Below, piece after piece: positions 48,356 to 59,260 of a stretch of DNA of 64,000 nucleotides. The DNA comes from Vesta saturnalis (taxonomy: Eukaryota > Arthropoda > Insecta > Coleoptera > Lampyridae): assembly GCA_036346205.1 (NCBI GenBank), contig JARFJB010000749.1, positions 1,258,501 through 1,322,500 of the forward strand, given 5' to 3'. The translations under genes and the position numbers were made by a program. The notes under the pieces were generated by a model. That model did no database searches and was not told the origin of the DNA. It saw nothing but the letters and a program-made list of their open reading frames with translations. Position 1 is the first letter of the stretch. The number at the start of each line of letters is the position of its first letter.

Positions 48356-49330
48356 CTCACCCTAACACATGCCCGACTACCGTTGTATACTGCCCTTATT
48401 CCATTTATTAGACCTTTATTTACGCCATATTCATTTAATATTTCCACAGCTTCTCTCTATTCACTCTGTCATATGCTTTCTCCAGATCTACAAACGCACA
48501 GTACAACTTCCTTTTACCTTTAAACACTTTTCGATCACCTGCTGAGAGCAACCATCTGATCGACACATCCTCTCCCTGGCATGAAGCCACCTTGCACATC
48601 TCCCATCTTAGATTGTGTAGTTTCTCGTACTCTATCAATCAGTATTCTTCCAAATACTTTACCAGGTACGCTGAGCAAGCTTATTCCTCTGTAGTTCTTA
48701 CAATCACTCTTGTTCCCCTTACCCTTATACAATGGTACAATGATCGCGCTCTTTCAATCACTCGGCACTTTTCCACACATAAGGCATACATTGAATAATT
48801 CACGCAATCTTCGTATAAGCTTTGCATCACCATACTTGAGCATATCACCAGTGATTTTATCTACGCCTGCTCCCTTGCCGTTTTTCAACCTTCCTGCCGT
48901 TTTCTCTACCTCATTTATTCCAATATCCTTCTCAGTTTCATTCATCATTTCTTCTATATTCTCCTTATTTAACCCTTCAGTCTTACTTCCTCACTCTGTA
49001 CAGCTTTCGAAATATTCTTGCCAGCATTTCCTCACTTCACAATCGTCCCATACTATTTCGTTTTTATCATTCATCACTCCTGCAGCGTTCTGTTTTGGGC
49101 CACGTTTTGTATTTTTGACCCATTTCCAGAAGAGTTTTTGTTTCCTCAAAATCATTCTGCATTTTCTCTCCTTCCACAGCCATCACTTCCTCTTTACTTA
49201 TTCTCACTGCCTCCTTCGCTTCTTTGTTTCTTAATCTGTACACCTCATACAATCTTTCTTCTCAGTCTCATTTTTGCAGCAATCATTGCCATGTACGCAT
49301 CTTTTTCTTACTTACTGCCTTTTTACCGAC
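48356..49330 (-). pseudogene. LINE-B linker and first half of reverse transcriptase
   Basis: Pieces in order are YEVYRLRNKEAKEAVRI (49252-49067), EVEKTAGRLKNGKGAGVD (48948-48754), VPLYKGKGNKSDCKNYRGIS and GFMPGRGCVDQM (48732-48535), and CAFVDLEKAYDRVNREKLW (motif A, 48510-48440). Frameshifts separate all of them. Family and order are those of a non-LTR reverse transcriptase; plus-strand frames drawn over this region are shadows. Confidence 0.85.
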
Positions 49331-50457
49331 TCATTCCACCAAGCACATTTTTCTGTCTACCTACAATCACTCTTCTACATATTCGCACGGCACAATTGAC
49401 AACAGAGTTTTTCAAGCTTATCCATGCACTTTCAACGTCAGTGTCTTTTATTTGTTCGTTCCACACTGCTTCATTCACATTCAACTCTTTATTCACAGCA
49501 TCTGCGTATTTCATTCTCGCACCATTATCCACTAGTTTGTCAACCCTAATTCTGGACGTTCGCACTACGTTTGCTTTCCTTCTCCACACCCACTTTTGCC
49601 CTAAACACACTCTCGATACAACCAAAAGTGGTCCGATCCACACTCCGCTCCGCGCATTACTTTTGTGTCTTTCACCAGGTTTCTAAGCCGTTCATCATAC
49701 ACTATCAAGTCTATCATACTTTTAGATTCACCTCTTTGCCATGTATACATATGCACATTTTTATGTTTAAACCACGTATTGATACAAACAGGCTTCTCTC
49801 ACACAGATGTTCAGCAGGTGTTCACCATTCTCATTGATTCTTTGGTCTCCGAACTTTCCTAGAACGCGTTCACTATGTTCTCTCGTACACCACCCATCCG
49901 TTCATATCCCCAATATAATCACTCTTTCGTTTGGCTTACATACGTTCAACACGTTCTCCACTTCATTCCAGAAGTTCTCACGCTCCTGGTCTCTTTCTCC
50001 ATTCACCGGTGCATAACATGCAATAAGATTCTAACCCATATTACCCCGGGAGATACCAATTCGTACTGTTTAACACATCTTTTCGCTCTTCACTTATGAT
50101 CATCCCAACTCCTTTTGCGCCATGCACTTCCGTCTCAACTCCTGACCATAGTGCCAGGCTGCCATCCTCCATCTCCACAGCATCCTTTCCTTTGCGCTTT
50201 GTCTCCGATACACACAGAATATCAAGGTGTCTTTCTACATTACATTCAAATTTCAAATTCTTTACCATGCATACCTCTAACATTCCACGTACCGACTCGC
50301 CATTCATTCCTTGCACAGTCGTCACAACGGGCCTGTCTGTTTCGACCTTGACCGCCCCTTGTAGCCAGGTCGAATCCGAGGCAATTGTATTGTTTCTTGA
50401 GTAATACCCTAGCGAGCAGACCGTTACTGGCCAAATCGTCCCCGGACGATGTAGCAT
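49331..50457 (-). pseudogene. LINE-B endonuclease domain
   Basis: The start of the EEP nuclease reads WRVGTWNVRGMHGKEFEI (about 50300), then DILCVSETKRKGKD and KGVGMIISEERKDV. Frame changes give LIACYAPVNGERDQEREN and ILGDMNGW (about 49900). MIDLIVYDERL leads to GAECGSDHF (SDH near 49630). All main catalytic motifs can be seen, so the domain is complete in outline but broken by several small indels. It belongs with the reverse transcriptase pieces to the left, making a nearly full-length 3-kb element. Confidence 0.8.
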
Positions 50458-50559
50458 TCTACTAACGGTATCGTCCTACTACCGGACAGTTATGTCTACT
50501 GTCACGACATAATAGATAGAATAGATAATAGATCGTATACTTACTGTATGAATCTCAAA

Positions 50560-50950
50560 AATGTACATACAATGTACATTTTGTTTTTCTTACCTACCTT
50601 TCAATCACACACACGTTTCAACCATACTGCTCTATACGCGATTCCTGGTTTTGCGCACCTCCAGACTTGCTGGTTTTATTAGCGACCAAACGATTCAATT
50701 ATTATTTATTTATTTTTTATTTTTATTTTATTTATTTATTTTATTTATTTACTTATTCTATTTATTTATTTTTTTTTTAGCTTTTCGAGTTATAGTTATT
50801 TCAATGTCATTTAATATTTATTTATGAAATCAGTTTTATTATTGTCGCGAGCCGTGATACTTAAACAAATATTTTATTAGTTCTCTATGAATTCATCGTT
50901 ACTGCAACAATGTATAGGAACCTGTTCGGGTCCATAAAGTCTATACAGTA
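50560..50950. other. low-complexity TTTA-rich spacer
   Basis: TTTATTTATTTT repeats at about 50700-50780; no gene. Confidence 0.7.
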
Positions 50951-50952
50951 AA

Positions 50953-51095
50953 ATGCCCAGAACATACAGTAAAGTAAAAAAGCTCGGCAAAGCATCTGTT
51001 GCGAAAAGATTGCGTGATAAACGAGAAAAGTCGTATAAAAACTGTACGTCGAATGAGTATGTGGAAGAAGATAGTCATATAGATTTTTACAACTG
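50953..51095 (+). CDS. possible first exon of the Mutator-like element
   Basis: The frame starts ATG and reads MPRTYSKVKKLGKASVAKRL, rich in Lys/Arg, to YNW at a GTAAGT donor (51096). A TATTTTAG acceptor at 51321-51328 precedes the next piece. The reading phase across this junction does not give a long open frame, so later mutations or a different exon structure must be assumed. The basic N-terminus would suit a DNA-binding or nuclear targeting role. Tentative. Confidence 0.4.
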
Positions 51096-51315
51096 GTAAG
51101 TAAATTAATTTCGAATTTATTTAAACCACTGCACAATTGCTTGACTATAATCAGATAATAATACTATCCGAGGGGCGTGTCACTTGGTAGTATATGTATA
51201 TTTTTTAAATTCTTTATTTTTTATTAGCTACATATAATTACTCGAATCACTTTCACTTACTCATAATTACAAATAATTCACGGATAATTAGGGATATTTC
51301 CGTATCGTTCTTCTC

Positions 51316-52330
51316 TTGTATATTTTAGTTCTTCGAATGATGCCTCCCTTGGAGATTGAATGTGATACGACTGTCGATTCTCCAAAAACAGAAGGTGATA
51401 ACCGCATAGTTGACATATCATTTTTCATACAAGAATGCCAAAAATTAGCAGTAGACGATTTCAAATGCACAATGGGAAAAATGGTATTTAAGAAAGAAGT
51501 AAGACGAGGAATTGTTAGTTGTTTTCATTACTATTGTTCTACGTGTGAAAAAGATTAAAAAATTTAAACTTATTCAGAAAATGTAAGAATTGAAACTAAA
51601 AAAATGCAGGTTTGGGGAACAAATTCCGTTGGTATTGGTTATGCACAAACCGAAGAATTAGTCAACATTTTAAACTTACCAATGATGAGTAGTAAATACT
51701 ATAGAAAAATTGAAACTATTGTAGGTGAGGAATGGGAGTTGGTTTTACAAAAGGAAATGACATCAGCAGGAGAGGAAGAACAACGACAAGCAATTGAAGC
51801 AGGAAATCTGGAGGAAGGGATTCCATTTATCACAGTAATTATTAATGGGGGATGGGCCAAGCACTCTTACGGTCATGGATTCAGTTCTCTATCGGGAGTT
51901 GCAGTTATCATAGGGAAAAAACAGGAAAATTATTATTTTTAGGAGTTCGGAATAAAGATTGCAGTATATGTTCGTCGAAAAATTAAGGAGACATAAAGCC
52001 GCATAAGTGTTACAAAAATTTTAATGGAGCGTTAACCACAATGGAGTAAGACGCTATAGTCGAAGGGTTTAACAGAAGCGTTAATGAACATGGTGTACGT
52101 TATACTTATGTAATAGGTGATGGTGACTCAAGTGTTTATGCACGGATAATACAATTAGTGACATACGGTCGTTACGTTATAAAGTTAGAATGTGCAAATC
52201 ATATGACAAGGTGTTACACGTGCAATTTGCATAAAATTTCTTTAAAAACATCATATGATATAGAGACGAGACGAATTCTGAAAACACGCATTCCACGTCT
52301 GAGTATCGCTGTACATCTGCAATAAATAAT
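51316..52330 (+). pseudogene. Mutator-like transposase domain, decayed
   Basis: Frames 51316-51558 and 51604-51942 give CFHYYCSTCEKD, then VGIGYAQTEELVNILNLP, INGGWAKHSYGHGFSSLSG and VAVIIGKK. After stops it continues DAIVEGFNRSVNEHGVRYTY, VIGDGDSSVYARI and YGRYVIKLECANHMTR. GW-KRSYGH-Y-SGVGVIIG followed by GDGDSSVYA and ECANH is the pattern of the arthropod Mutator-like transposase domain. Stops near 51558, 51940, 51994 and 52045 inactivate it. The Asp pair in GDGDS is a candidate catalytic site. Confidence 0.75.
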
Positions 52331-52639
52331 AATTCAAAAGAAGTCATTTGCAACAACTACGACAAGACTTAAAAACGGCCGTTATCATGTTTTTGGAGAC
52401 CATAAAATTGTCGCATACAATATTGTAAATGACAAGATAAACAGGAAATGAACCATGTACCACTACTAACGAGTTGTATCTAGAGCTCATCGTTTAACGA
52501 CTAATGCAACAACAAATTAGCAGAACGTTATATGTCTCTTGTTTAAATTTTAGAAAATCAATTAAACTGTCAAATATTTCAGACAGTTGCTAAGCCGATT
52601 ATCTTATAATAATGGCATTTTAATTCAGCTGCAATAAAC

Positions 52640-53495
52640 AGCAAATTCGTACCTTTCAGCATTTTGCAACAAGAAAAAGCGAAATGAGCATAGACGCTAA
52701 TATAAAAGAAAAGTAATAAACGGATCAAAACCAGTGACGCTGGTGCAGAATATGGACAGATGCTGCAAAACCTGACCTGAACCGGAAGAACTTCATTTGA
52801 AACAACAACAAATTATGATGGGATTTCAAAAAGAAGTATGTAACATTGACCGTATAGAAATAGAAACAAGGGAACAGCTTCCAACTTTGGGAGGGTATGT
52901 AAAAGATTACCAAGCACTTCGTGTCACAACTTGGTGTTGGAAATGTGTACAAAAGTAGTAGAACGATCATCCATGCGATATAATTTATGGGCGAATTAAT
53001 GAAAAAAATGCCATACAATTGTATGAAAAAGAACTAAAGAACATTCATTCTTAGCAGCGTCACCGGATGGACTTCTTACAAACGGAGGTGTCGCATTGAA
53101 GTGAAGTGCTTATATTCTTTTCGAGATAAAACTATAGATTGTGCTATTAATGAAGATGCAAAAAGTTATGTGTACATTATGTAAATGGAATGCTAAAACT
53201 ACGATAATCATAATTATGTTTATCAAATTCAGGGACAACTGTATATTGCAAATCGAACATACTGCGACTTAATTGTTTTTACAAATAAGGGCTTAAAAAT
53301 TATAAAAATTGAAAAAGATGACAATTTTTGGTTGAATAATATGTTACCGAAGTTGACCGAATTTCTCTACAACTGCATATTACCTGAACTGGCAGATCCA
53401 CGTGTCCCACGTGTGATGAAAATTCGTGATTCGGCAGCAATCATTGCTGCACAAAACAATGTAAAGAGAAAAAAAAAACCTTCAAACTGTTAGGA
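52640..53495 (+). pseudogene. YqaJ-type recombinase/exonuclease domain, decayed
   Basis: Pieces read GFQKEVCNIDRIEIETREQ (52800-52880), then SVTGWTSY where a SPDGLL motif is expected by frameshift, VALEVKC-like codons at about 53090-53105, and YQIQGQLYIANRTYCDLIVF at 53218-53280. DDNFWLNNMLPKLTEFLYN and LPELADPRVPRV follow. The D...E-x-K and Q-Q blocks are those of the lambda-exonuclease-like YqaJ family. It lies downstream of the transposase in the same orientation with no intact frame between them, so the two probably formed one protein or one element. Confidence 0.75.
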
Positions 53496-54298
53496 ATAAC
53501 AAAAATATTTTTCATTTTTAATTTTTCAGTTTTTTATTATTGTTTATTTTATTACATTATTCATTATTATTATTACTGTTATTGTACATATTCTGTTAAT
53601 ATGTTCTATGAGTTTGTTAAAAAATAGTGCATTAGCATAAAATGGAATAAAATATTATTGTCAATTAAAATCAACAAAAGTTAAAAAATTATACGCGTTT
53701 TTTTAATTTATCTTTTGTTTACAGTTCTGCCGTGCGAAGCTTAAAAGTGGTATCTCCATTAAGATAGTTTTGAGTAAAACGAGTTTAAAGTTTTTTCTCA
53801 TTCCCAACCTGATAAAATAAAAATAGATCAAAATATTTCAATGTGGCTGTATTTATAATGAAACTAAGACATATGTTTGAGATTTTAAGTGAAAAATAGA
53901 GTTTTTTGAAAATCTAGAGTATATACCACTTTTTTGGCCCAAAAAGTGAAGAATCATATGATAATTTCTGGTATATCCACTACACTATGAAAAATTAATG
54001 AAACAAGTTAATTTCATTTTGTAAATATGTATTTTTATGAGGGAATAAGCCAAGAGTCAAGAAATACAATAATATATTACTTACTATGTCTAAGTAACAC
54101 ATAAACAGAAACTAAATTATTAGTCCTCAATGTTTGTAATCAAATCCACTGCTTCATCATTAACAGGTAAATTTTCCCAAAATAAGGTTCTATTTTTAGG
54201 CATGATTGGTCCCAATTTTGTCAAAATTTCTTTTTTTTTACTTCAGAGATTCCTCTTTCGGCTTTTCCCCCTTACTGAATGGAACTCCATTTTTGAAA

Positions 54299-55640
54299 TT
54301 AATTGCTCTTAAAAAATTCTGGTGTAGTGAAACTGGTTTTGTACTTCAAAATGTTTTCCCCTCTTGTTGCCACGACCATGTCTTTTAAATATGGACGCGG
54401 GTTTTGATTATGTAGTTTGTAGATCGAAGAACAGTCTTCAAAATCATAAAAGTCATTCAAAGTTACTACCTTTACATTTTTAGAACTAGCTCTGCTCACC
54501 ACCTCAACAAAATCATGGAAGTCATAAATCTTTGGTTGTCTTCTCATTGATAGCTCCAAGCTCCACTTGGTGGTGGAAACTGTCAGCAGACATGTAAGTA
54601 TGTCCGGGCTCAAAATACTTTAAAATTATTTTATCTGTCGAGATTTCGTCTGAGTTAATGATATAAACTAAGAATGAAAAAAGCGTTCAATTTTTATTTT
54701 GCGCAGAGCAATTATCTACCCACAAGACAATTGTTTCATAATCACACATTTCCAAAGTAAGTACTTATTATGTCTTCCTTTTTCTGCCCGATATCGCCTC
54801 GTGCCATAAAATAGCAATTGGCTTTGATGTTTTATTTTGTGGGCCTAAAGGTACTTACTTTGATTAAACACAATAGCTCTTGGACAAAATACGACTTGTT
54901 TCAACATTTCTATTCATGGAATCATGAATGAATGAAATCTGCCGAAAAATATGCAGTATTATTATTTTCATTATTGGTTTGTGATAATAATAATTCTTTA
55001 TCTTTTTCTTAAGCATGTCTACTTTGATTTGCCTTGTCTATATGTATCTACCACATTGAACAAGTTTCACAGGATTCACATAGACTGTTTTTTCCATGTG
55101 CGGGATATGTAGCAAAAACATCTCGCAACTTTCGCATTCCTCGTGTCCAAGTCGTGTAAACGATATCTTCATTTCCTTAGTCACAATATTGCGATAAACT
55201 TCATAAGAGCAATTAATTTTAAAAAATCCTGATGCATCATAGTGATTGTAGTATCGCTTGGAAGGTAGCGTTTCTTAGGGGCATGCTCTCTTCTCTAATG
55301 TGACACAGCTGGATGAAATGATTCAACATGCGCTTTTATAATTTCTCTTGTCAATTTTTGGTGTTTTTCCATGTTTACCCTGACGACTACCAGCAAAAGA
55401 AATCTTGTTTTTATCTCTGTTGTTTTTACTTGTAAAGCAATCTTGAACTATTCGGTCATTACCCCTTTTATAACCTAGGGTAGTTAGGAAGAAGTGCTTG
55501 CAAACCTCAATCCTTTCGCCTGATGAACCCTTAAAATAATAGGCAAACGTTTTTTGCCGTCGGGAGTTAGCAAGGCCTCTATGCAGTTGCAGTTATATAG
55601 CTTGCAACGAAATTTCGCTTTTCGGAGAACGTCATGTTCC
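54299..55640 (-). pseudogene. transposase-like core of the TTAA element, multiply broken
   Basis: In order on the minus strand: CKHFFLTTLGYKRGNDRI (about 55500), HGKTPKIDKRNYKS, SKRYYNHYDASGFF, SYEVYRNIVTKEMKISFTR and LGHEECESCEMF (55162-55121), VVFCPRAIVFNQSKYL (about 54880), DNCSAQNKN then TLFSFLVYIINSDE (about 54700-54650), and ELSMRRQPKIYDFHDFVEVV (54560-54500). This family is common and uncharacterised in insects. The Asp in DNCSAQNKN is a candidate RNase-H-like catalytic residue. A TGA at 54686-54688 replaces the expected Trp after NKN, and other frameshifts are present. Confidence 0.7.
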
Positions 55641-55742
55641 AATATTCTAGATTTATTTATTTATTCCACAATTTTCATTAAAGTTATAGTTGCATTTTTT
55701 TACACTGGTTATTAGAGGATGGTTTCACTGAATGCTTTAGTT

Positions 55743-56255
55743 TTATGTTTTCAATTTTTTTGCTTTTCTTGCACTTAACGAGTTCATCAACCTCTTACAT
55801 TTCCGAATAGTACCTTTCTTTGTGTATTCAACTACAACTCCATCTGCATTCACATCAACGTTAGTTTCTTGTGCTGTTTCTGTCGGAATATCTTCGTTCT
55901 CTGAACCTTCATCATCTTCTCGATCTTCATATTCAAAATCAGGATCTTGAACGGAATCATCTGAATCAAAATCGCTTAAAGCCTGGTCCTGAGGAGTTGA
56001 AGGTAATTGTTCAAGTACCGCCATTGGTTGAAGTTCTGCATAAGAACCGTTTTCATGATTTATGAAGTCTGAGGAAGATGAAGGTAAAGTTTCCGGTAGC
56101 GCGACTGGTTTCAATTCTTCATAAAAGCTGTTTTCATCATTTTCCAAGTCTGCAAGTCCGTGCACAGTAGTTACTTCCTTATTCATAGACAAAGCCAATG
56201 CAAGTATTTTTCTTCCACGGCTTTCCATCGTACCTCGCTCAAACTGGAACAACAA
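55743..56255 (-). CDS. N-terminal acidic segment of the TTAA-element protein
   Basis: A 170-codon open frame from an ATG at 56255. After an opening MLFQFERGTMESRGRKI, two repeats of an E-NSFYEELKPVALPE-type sentence (residues about 43-55 and 69-82) are followed by SDFDSDDSVQDPDFEYED and a basic end RKAKKLKT. Acidic, low-complexity N-termini followed by a basic patch are usual before the conserved region of this family. Stops follow at 55743, but related coding text continues to 54300, so the full protein is broken or spliced here. Confidence 0.55.
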   Translation of the reverse strand: MLFQFERGTMESRGRKILALALSMNKEVTTVHGLADLENDENSFYEELKPVALPETLPSSSSDFINHENGSYAELQPMAVLEQLPSTPQDQALSDFDSDDSVQDPDFEYEDREDDEGSENEDIPTETAQETNVDVNADGVVVEYTKKGTIRKCKRLMNSLSARKAKKLKT

Positions 56256-56994
56256 AAAATCGATTAGCGATTATGTACAGATACACTAACGTTTCTTGCG
56301 AAATATTGTTCGAACTACCGCGCTAAAAAAGTCTAACCTCAAATTCGAATTCAACTAAAGCTGCTTAACTTAGTAGGTTTTAACGATAAATCTGTTAGTA
56401 TTCTATATGTACATGTATTTTAATTTAAGTTAGGTACTTACCAAAGCTTATATTACGGGCCACTAGACACAAATATGTATTATTTGAAATAATACGAGCA
56501 AAAACCACGATTGTTTAACACCAAAACAAAAGAAAACTAGACACTGATAACAGGATCTCAACACATTATCTGCTACAGAGCCTGCAAGCACGCATCTGAA
56601 GTTTATACAATCCATAGCTATAAAGTCGTATCTCCACAATACTTTGGCTTTACCGCTTTATTAATAAGGAAAAGGAGATACCACATTTAAGACTTCTCCC
56701 ACTACGTATTATGGGATATACGATTTTCTTTAATATTCATAACTCATGTAAATGTGTTTATTTACCACTTTCAAGCTAACAAAATCGATAGAAAATATAT
56801 TAAGGATGCCGCCCATGATCGTAACTCCATTTCGCAAAAAAAAGGAGATACCACTTTTAAGTAAAGTCATTAGTTAACATCTAAGTATATACAAACAATG
56901 AACTACAATAATAGATAATATAGGAAAACAAATATTAATAAATAAACATAAACATAAATAAAACAAAATAATTCAAATAATGTGGCAACTAGGA

Positions 56995-58440
56995 CTAGAG
57001 GTTATTGTTTTTGTTTTGCAGCAGTGAAAAAAATTCCTCCACATTATATATGCAATGTTGCATTAAAAGTGACTTTATATTACCCTTAAATTGCATGAGA
57101 TAGCCACATTGCTTTAAGGATTGAGGCAAATAATTGTAAAGCTTTACACCAAACGAGGAAGGAGCTTTTGCAGTCATATTGGTTTTATTGACAGGATTAC
57201 GATAGTCATTCTTTTTCCTTGTATTGTGTACATGAAAATCTGATTTTTTAAACTGGTTTTGGTTCTTATAGACAAAGCATAGAAGCTCCAGAATGTACAA
57301 GCTTGGTAATGGCAATATATTATATTTTGTAAAATAAGGTCTGCAAGATTCCCTACTTTTTATACCGGTCATGGTTGATTTGGCTTAGAAATACTTCTTG
57401 AGCTAATACTGATAATCCCCAAAACACATACCATACAACAATTTTGAATGAACTTGACCATAGTAGAAGGAAATTATAACATGGAATGCAACTACATACT
57501 TTAAGGATCTGATTTGAAAGAAAGAACTATTAATTTTTTTATCAAAGTAGAGCAATGTGTTTTCAATTTAAATATTCATCGAGTTGAAGACCAGAAATTT
57601 TACTGCTGGTTGTTTTTGAAAAGTTTATGTATAGCTTATTTTCTATAAACCACTCATTTAGGTCCTCTGACAGTGAATTTGCCTTAGATATCAAATCGTC
57701 TGGCTTTGTACTAGACATTAGAGCAGATGTCTCGTCAGCATAAAGATATAGCGAATAGTTTAAGAAATCAACTATATCATTAATCAGCAAAAAAAGAGTT
57801 GGACCTAGTATGGAACCTTGGGGAACCCCTACTGTAACAGGCAAAATGAACGAGTGGCAGTGATTAATGACGTGGTTGGGTGATTTATAAGTCACTCTTA
57901 CAAACTGGGATCTTAGTGAAAGGTAAGATTGAAACCATTTGGCGACGGTGCCCCTTATACCATACCGTTCTAATTTGTTTAACAATAATGAATGATTGAC
58001 GCAATCAAAAGATTTAGTTACATCGCAGTAAATTCCAACAACAAACTTTTTCTCATCTAAAAGAGTGTAAAGCAGTAATTGTTGACTGTTTTTTTCGAAA
58101 ACCATACTGTCTATCAGTGATAATGCTATTCAATTCTAAATGACGCAGAAGTCTTGATAGCATTGCATATTCAAAAATTTTTGAAAATGAAGAGTTAAGT
58201 GATATTGGGCGGAAATTAGAAACTTCGCTATGACTACCTTTTTTGTGCACCGGAATGACTAGGGCACATTTTGGTAGTGTAGGAAAAACACCGTGTTCAA
58301 ATGACAGATTAATTAGTTTAGTGGTAGGGCTAACAATCGCTAAGTAAACTTGTTTTAAGAGTTTACAGAGTATGTCATCTGGACCATAGCTGTTTTTGTT
58401 GCTTTATAATTAGGCATGTCTTCTTCACTAAATGGAAAAG
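56995..58440 (-). pseudogene. CR1/Jockey-type LINE-C reverse transcriptase and tail
   Basis: Entry blocks IPVHKKGSHSEVSNFRPISL and SIITDRQYGFRKKQSTI (58250-58053) shift frame into FVVGIYCDVTKSFDCVNHSL (motif A), VGVPQGSILGPTLFLLIND, LYLYADETSALMSSTKPD (YAD-E in place of YADD) and NEWFIENKLYINFSKT (58105-57563). After a gap comes a C-terminal part ITKYNILPLP-like, FHVHNTRKKNDYRNPVNKT and SFGVKLYNYLPQSLKQ (57372-56995). The second catalytic Asp is replaced by Glu and several frames are broken. The element continues beyond the foldback at 58454-59092. Confidence 0.85.
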
Positions 58441-58445
58441 CACAA

Positions 58446-58453
58446 CTGCTATA
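58446..58453 (+). repeat. 8-bp target duplication CTGCTATA, left
   Basis: It is identical to 59093-59100 on the far side of the foldback, and both lie in LINE-C text. Confidence 0.8.
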
Positions 58454-59092
58454 GGGTTACGTACGTTTCGGCGTGGCCGATTCGCCGTGGCCGTTTCGGC
58501 GTGGCCGTTTCGGCGTCAGCCGGTTCGGCGTGAGCCGTTTTGGCGTCGGCCGATTTGGCGTGAATTGTCGATTACTTGAAATTATTACTTATTACAAAAT
58601 ATAGCTTTTGCTGACAATAAAACAAAATGTACAATAAACTAGGCATCTATATATTAATAAAATATTATGCATAAAAACACTTATTAGTCTATTACATTGC
58701 GTATGAAAATGTTACATATAATTATGAGATAAACCCCTTAAATATTCTAATACATTTACAGGGTCAAAATGTTGTACCAGCCTTAATATGCGGGTATCTG
58801 CATCTCGATATTTTCTAAGTTTTACCGGTGGCTGATTGCCTGCAACAAGTTGTTCATAATAACAATCCCGTGATTGATCGGTGTGCTTTCTACTTAAAAA
58901 AAATGGTAAGAATTAAGGGCATTCATTCAAGGAATAAAAATAATTATTATATTGAGATTGTAGTTATTCTGAGATCGACCACTCACGCCAAATCGGCCGA
59001 CGCCAAAACGGATTCACGCCGAACCGGCTGACGCCGAAACAGCCACGTCGAAACAGCCACGCCGAAACGGCCACGCCGAAACGTCCCATCCC
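58454..59092. mobile_element. 639-bp foldback MITE with GC-rich tandem-repeat arms
   Basis: Each arm of about 100 bp (58463-58562 and 58982-59083) consists of about seven 14-15-bp units like CGGCGTGGCCGTTT, and the arms are inverted copies. The interior of about 420 bp is AT-rich. The ends start GGG and finish CCC, outside which CTGCTATA is duplicated. An 8-bp duplication fits hAT, P and several rarer superfamilies. The insertion splits LINE-C, whose frame (NVLKMVKIKNI before, PFSEEDMPNYK after) flanks it. Confidence 0.85.
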
Positions 59093-59100
59093 CTGCTATA

Positions 59101-59260
59101 TGTTCTTGATTTTTACCATTTTTAAAACATTACCGGTAGATGACATGTTTGATATTATTGTGAGTGGTTCTTCTATAAAGAATGTATTGAATTTTTGCCA
59201 CTTGATTAGGGTCATTAATTGTGTTTGTATCTGTATCCGTACGCAAAGATGTTTGAAAAG
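59101..59260 (-). pseudogene. LINE-C upstream piece beyond the foldback
   Basis: The minus strand reads DPNQVAKIQ and, by frameshift, NTFFIEEPLTIISNM, then NVLKMVKIKNI. These match the DP--VA--FN-FF region before the reverse transcriptase in CR1/Jockey LINEs and confirm that the foldback sits inside the element. Confidence 0.65.

Larger units (their letters stand above)
53741..56860 (-). mobile_element. 3.1-kb TTAA-flanked DNA transposon
   Basis: The 13-bp inverted repeats AAGTGGTATCTCC (53745-53757) and GGAGATACCACTT (56844-56856) are perfect, and each is bounded by TTAA (53741-53744 and 56857-56860). Extra copies of the motif occur subterminally (ATACCACTTTT at 53922, GGAGATACCAC at 56674). 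A minus-strand transposase-like gene fills the interior. TTAA duplication is known for piggyBac, Kolobok and some Sola elements; the protein does not look like piggyBac to me. Confidence 0.8.

Noticed and set aside
47877..48365. 162-codon plus-strand frame
   Set aside because: Antisense to the LINE-B YADD region.
48710..49837. Long plus-strand Ser/Phe/Leu-rich frames, up to 222 codons
   Set aside because: Shadows of the minus-strand LINE-B endonuclease and reverse transcriptase. They have biased composition and no domain.
53741..56860. piggyBac element
   Set aside because: TTAA flanks fit, but the ends do not begin CCY and the protein motifs are not those of piggyBac transposases.
58463..58562. 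Short regular repeats considered as a CRISPR array
   Set aside because: Units are contiguous 14-15-bp repeats without spacers, inverted at the other end, in a eukaryotic setting; they are transposon arms.
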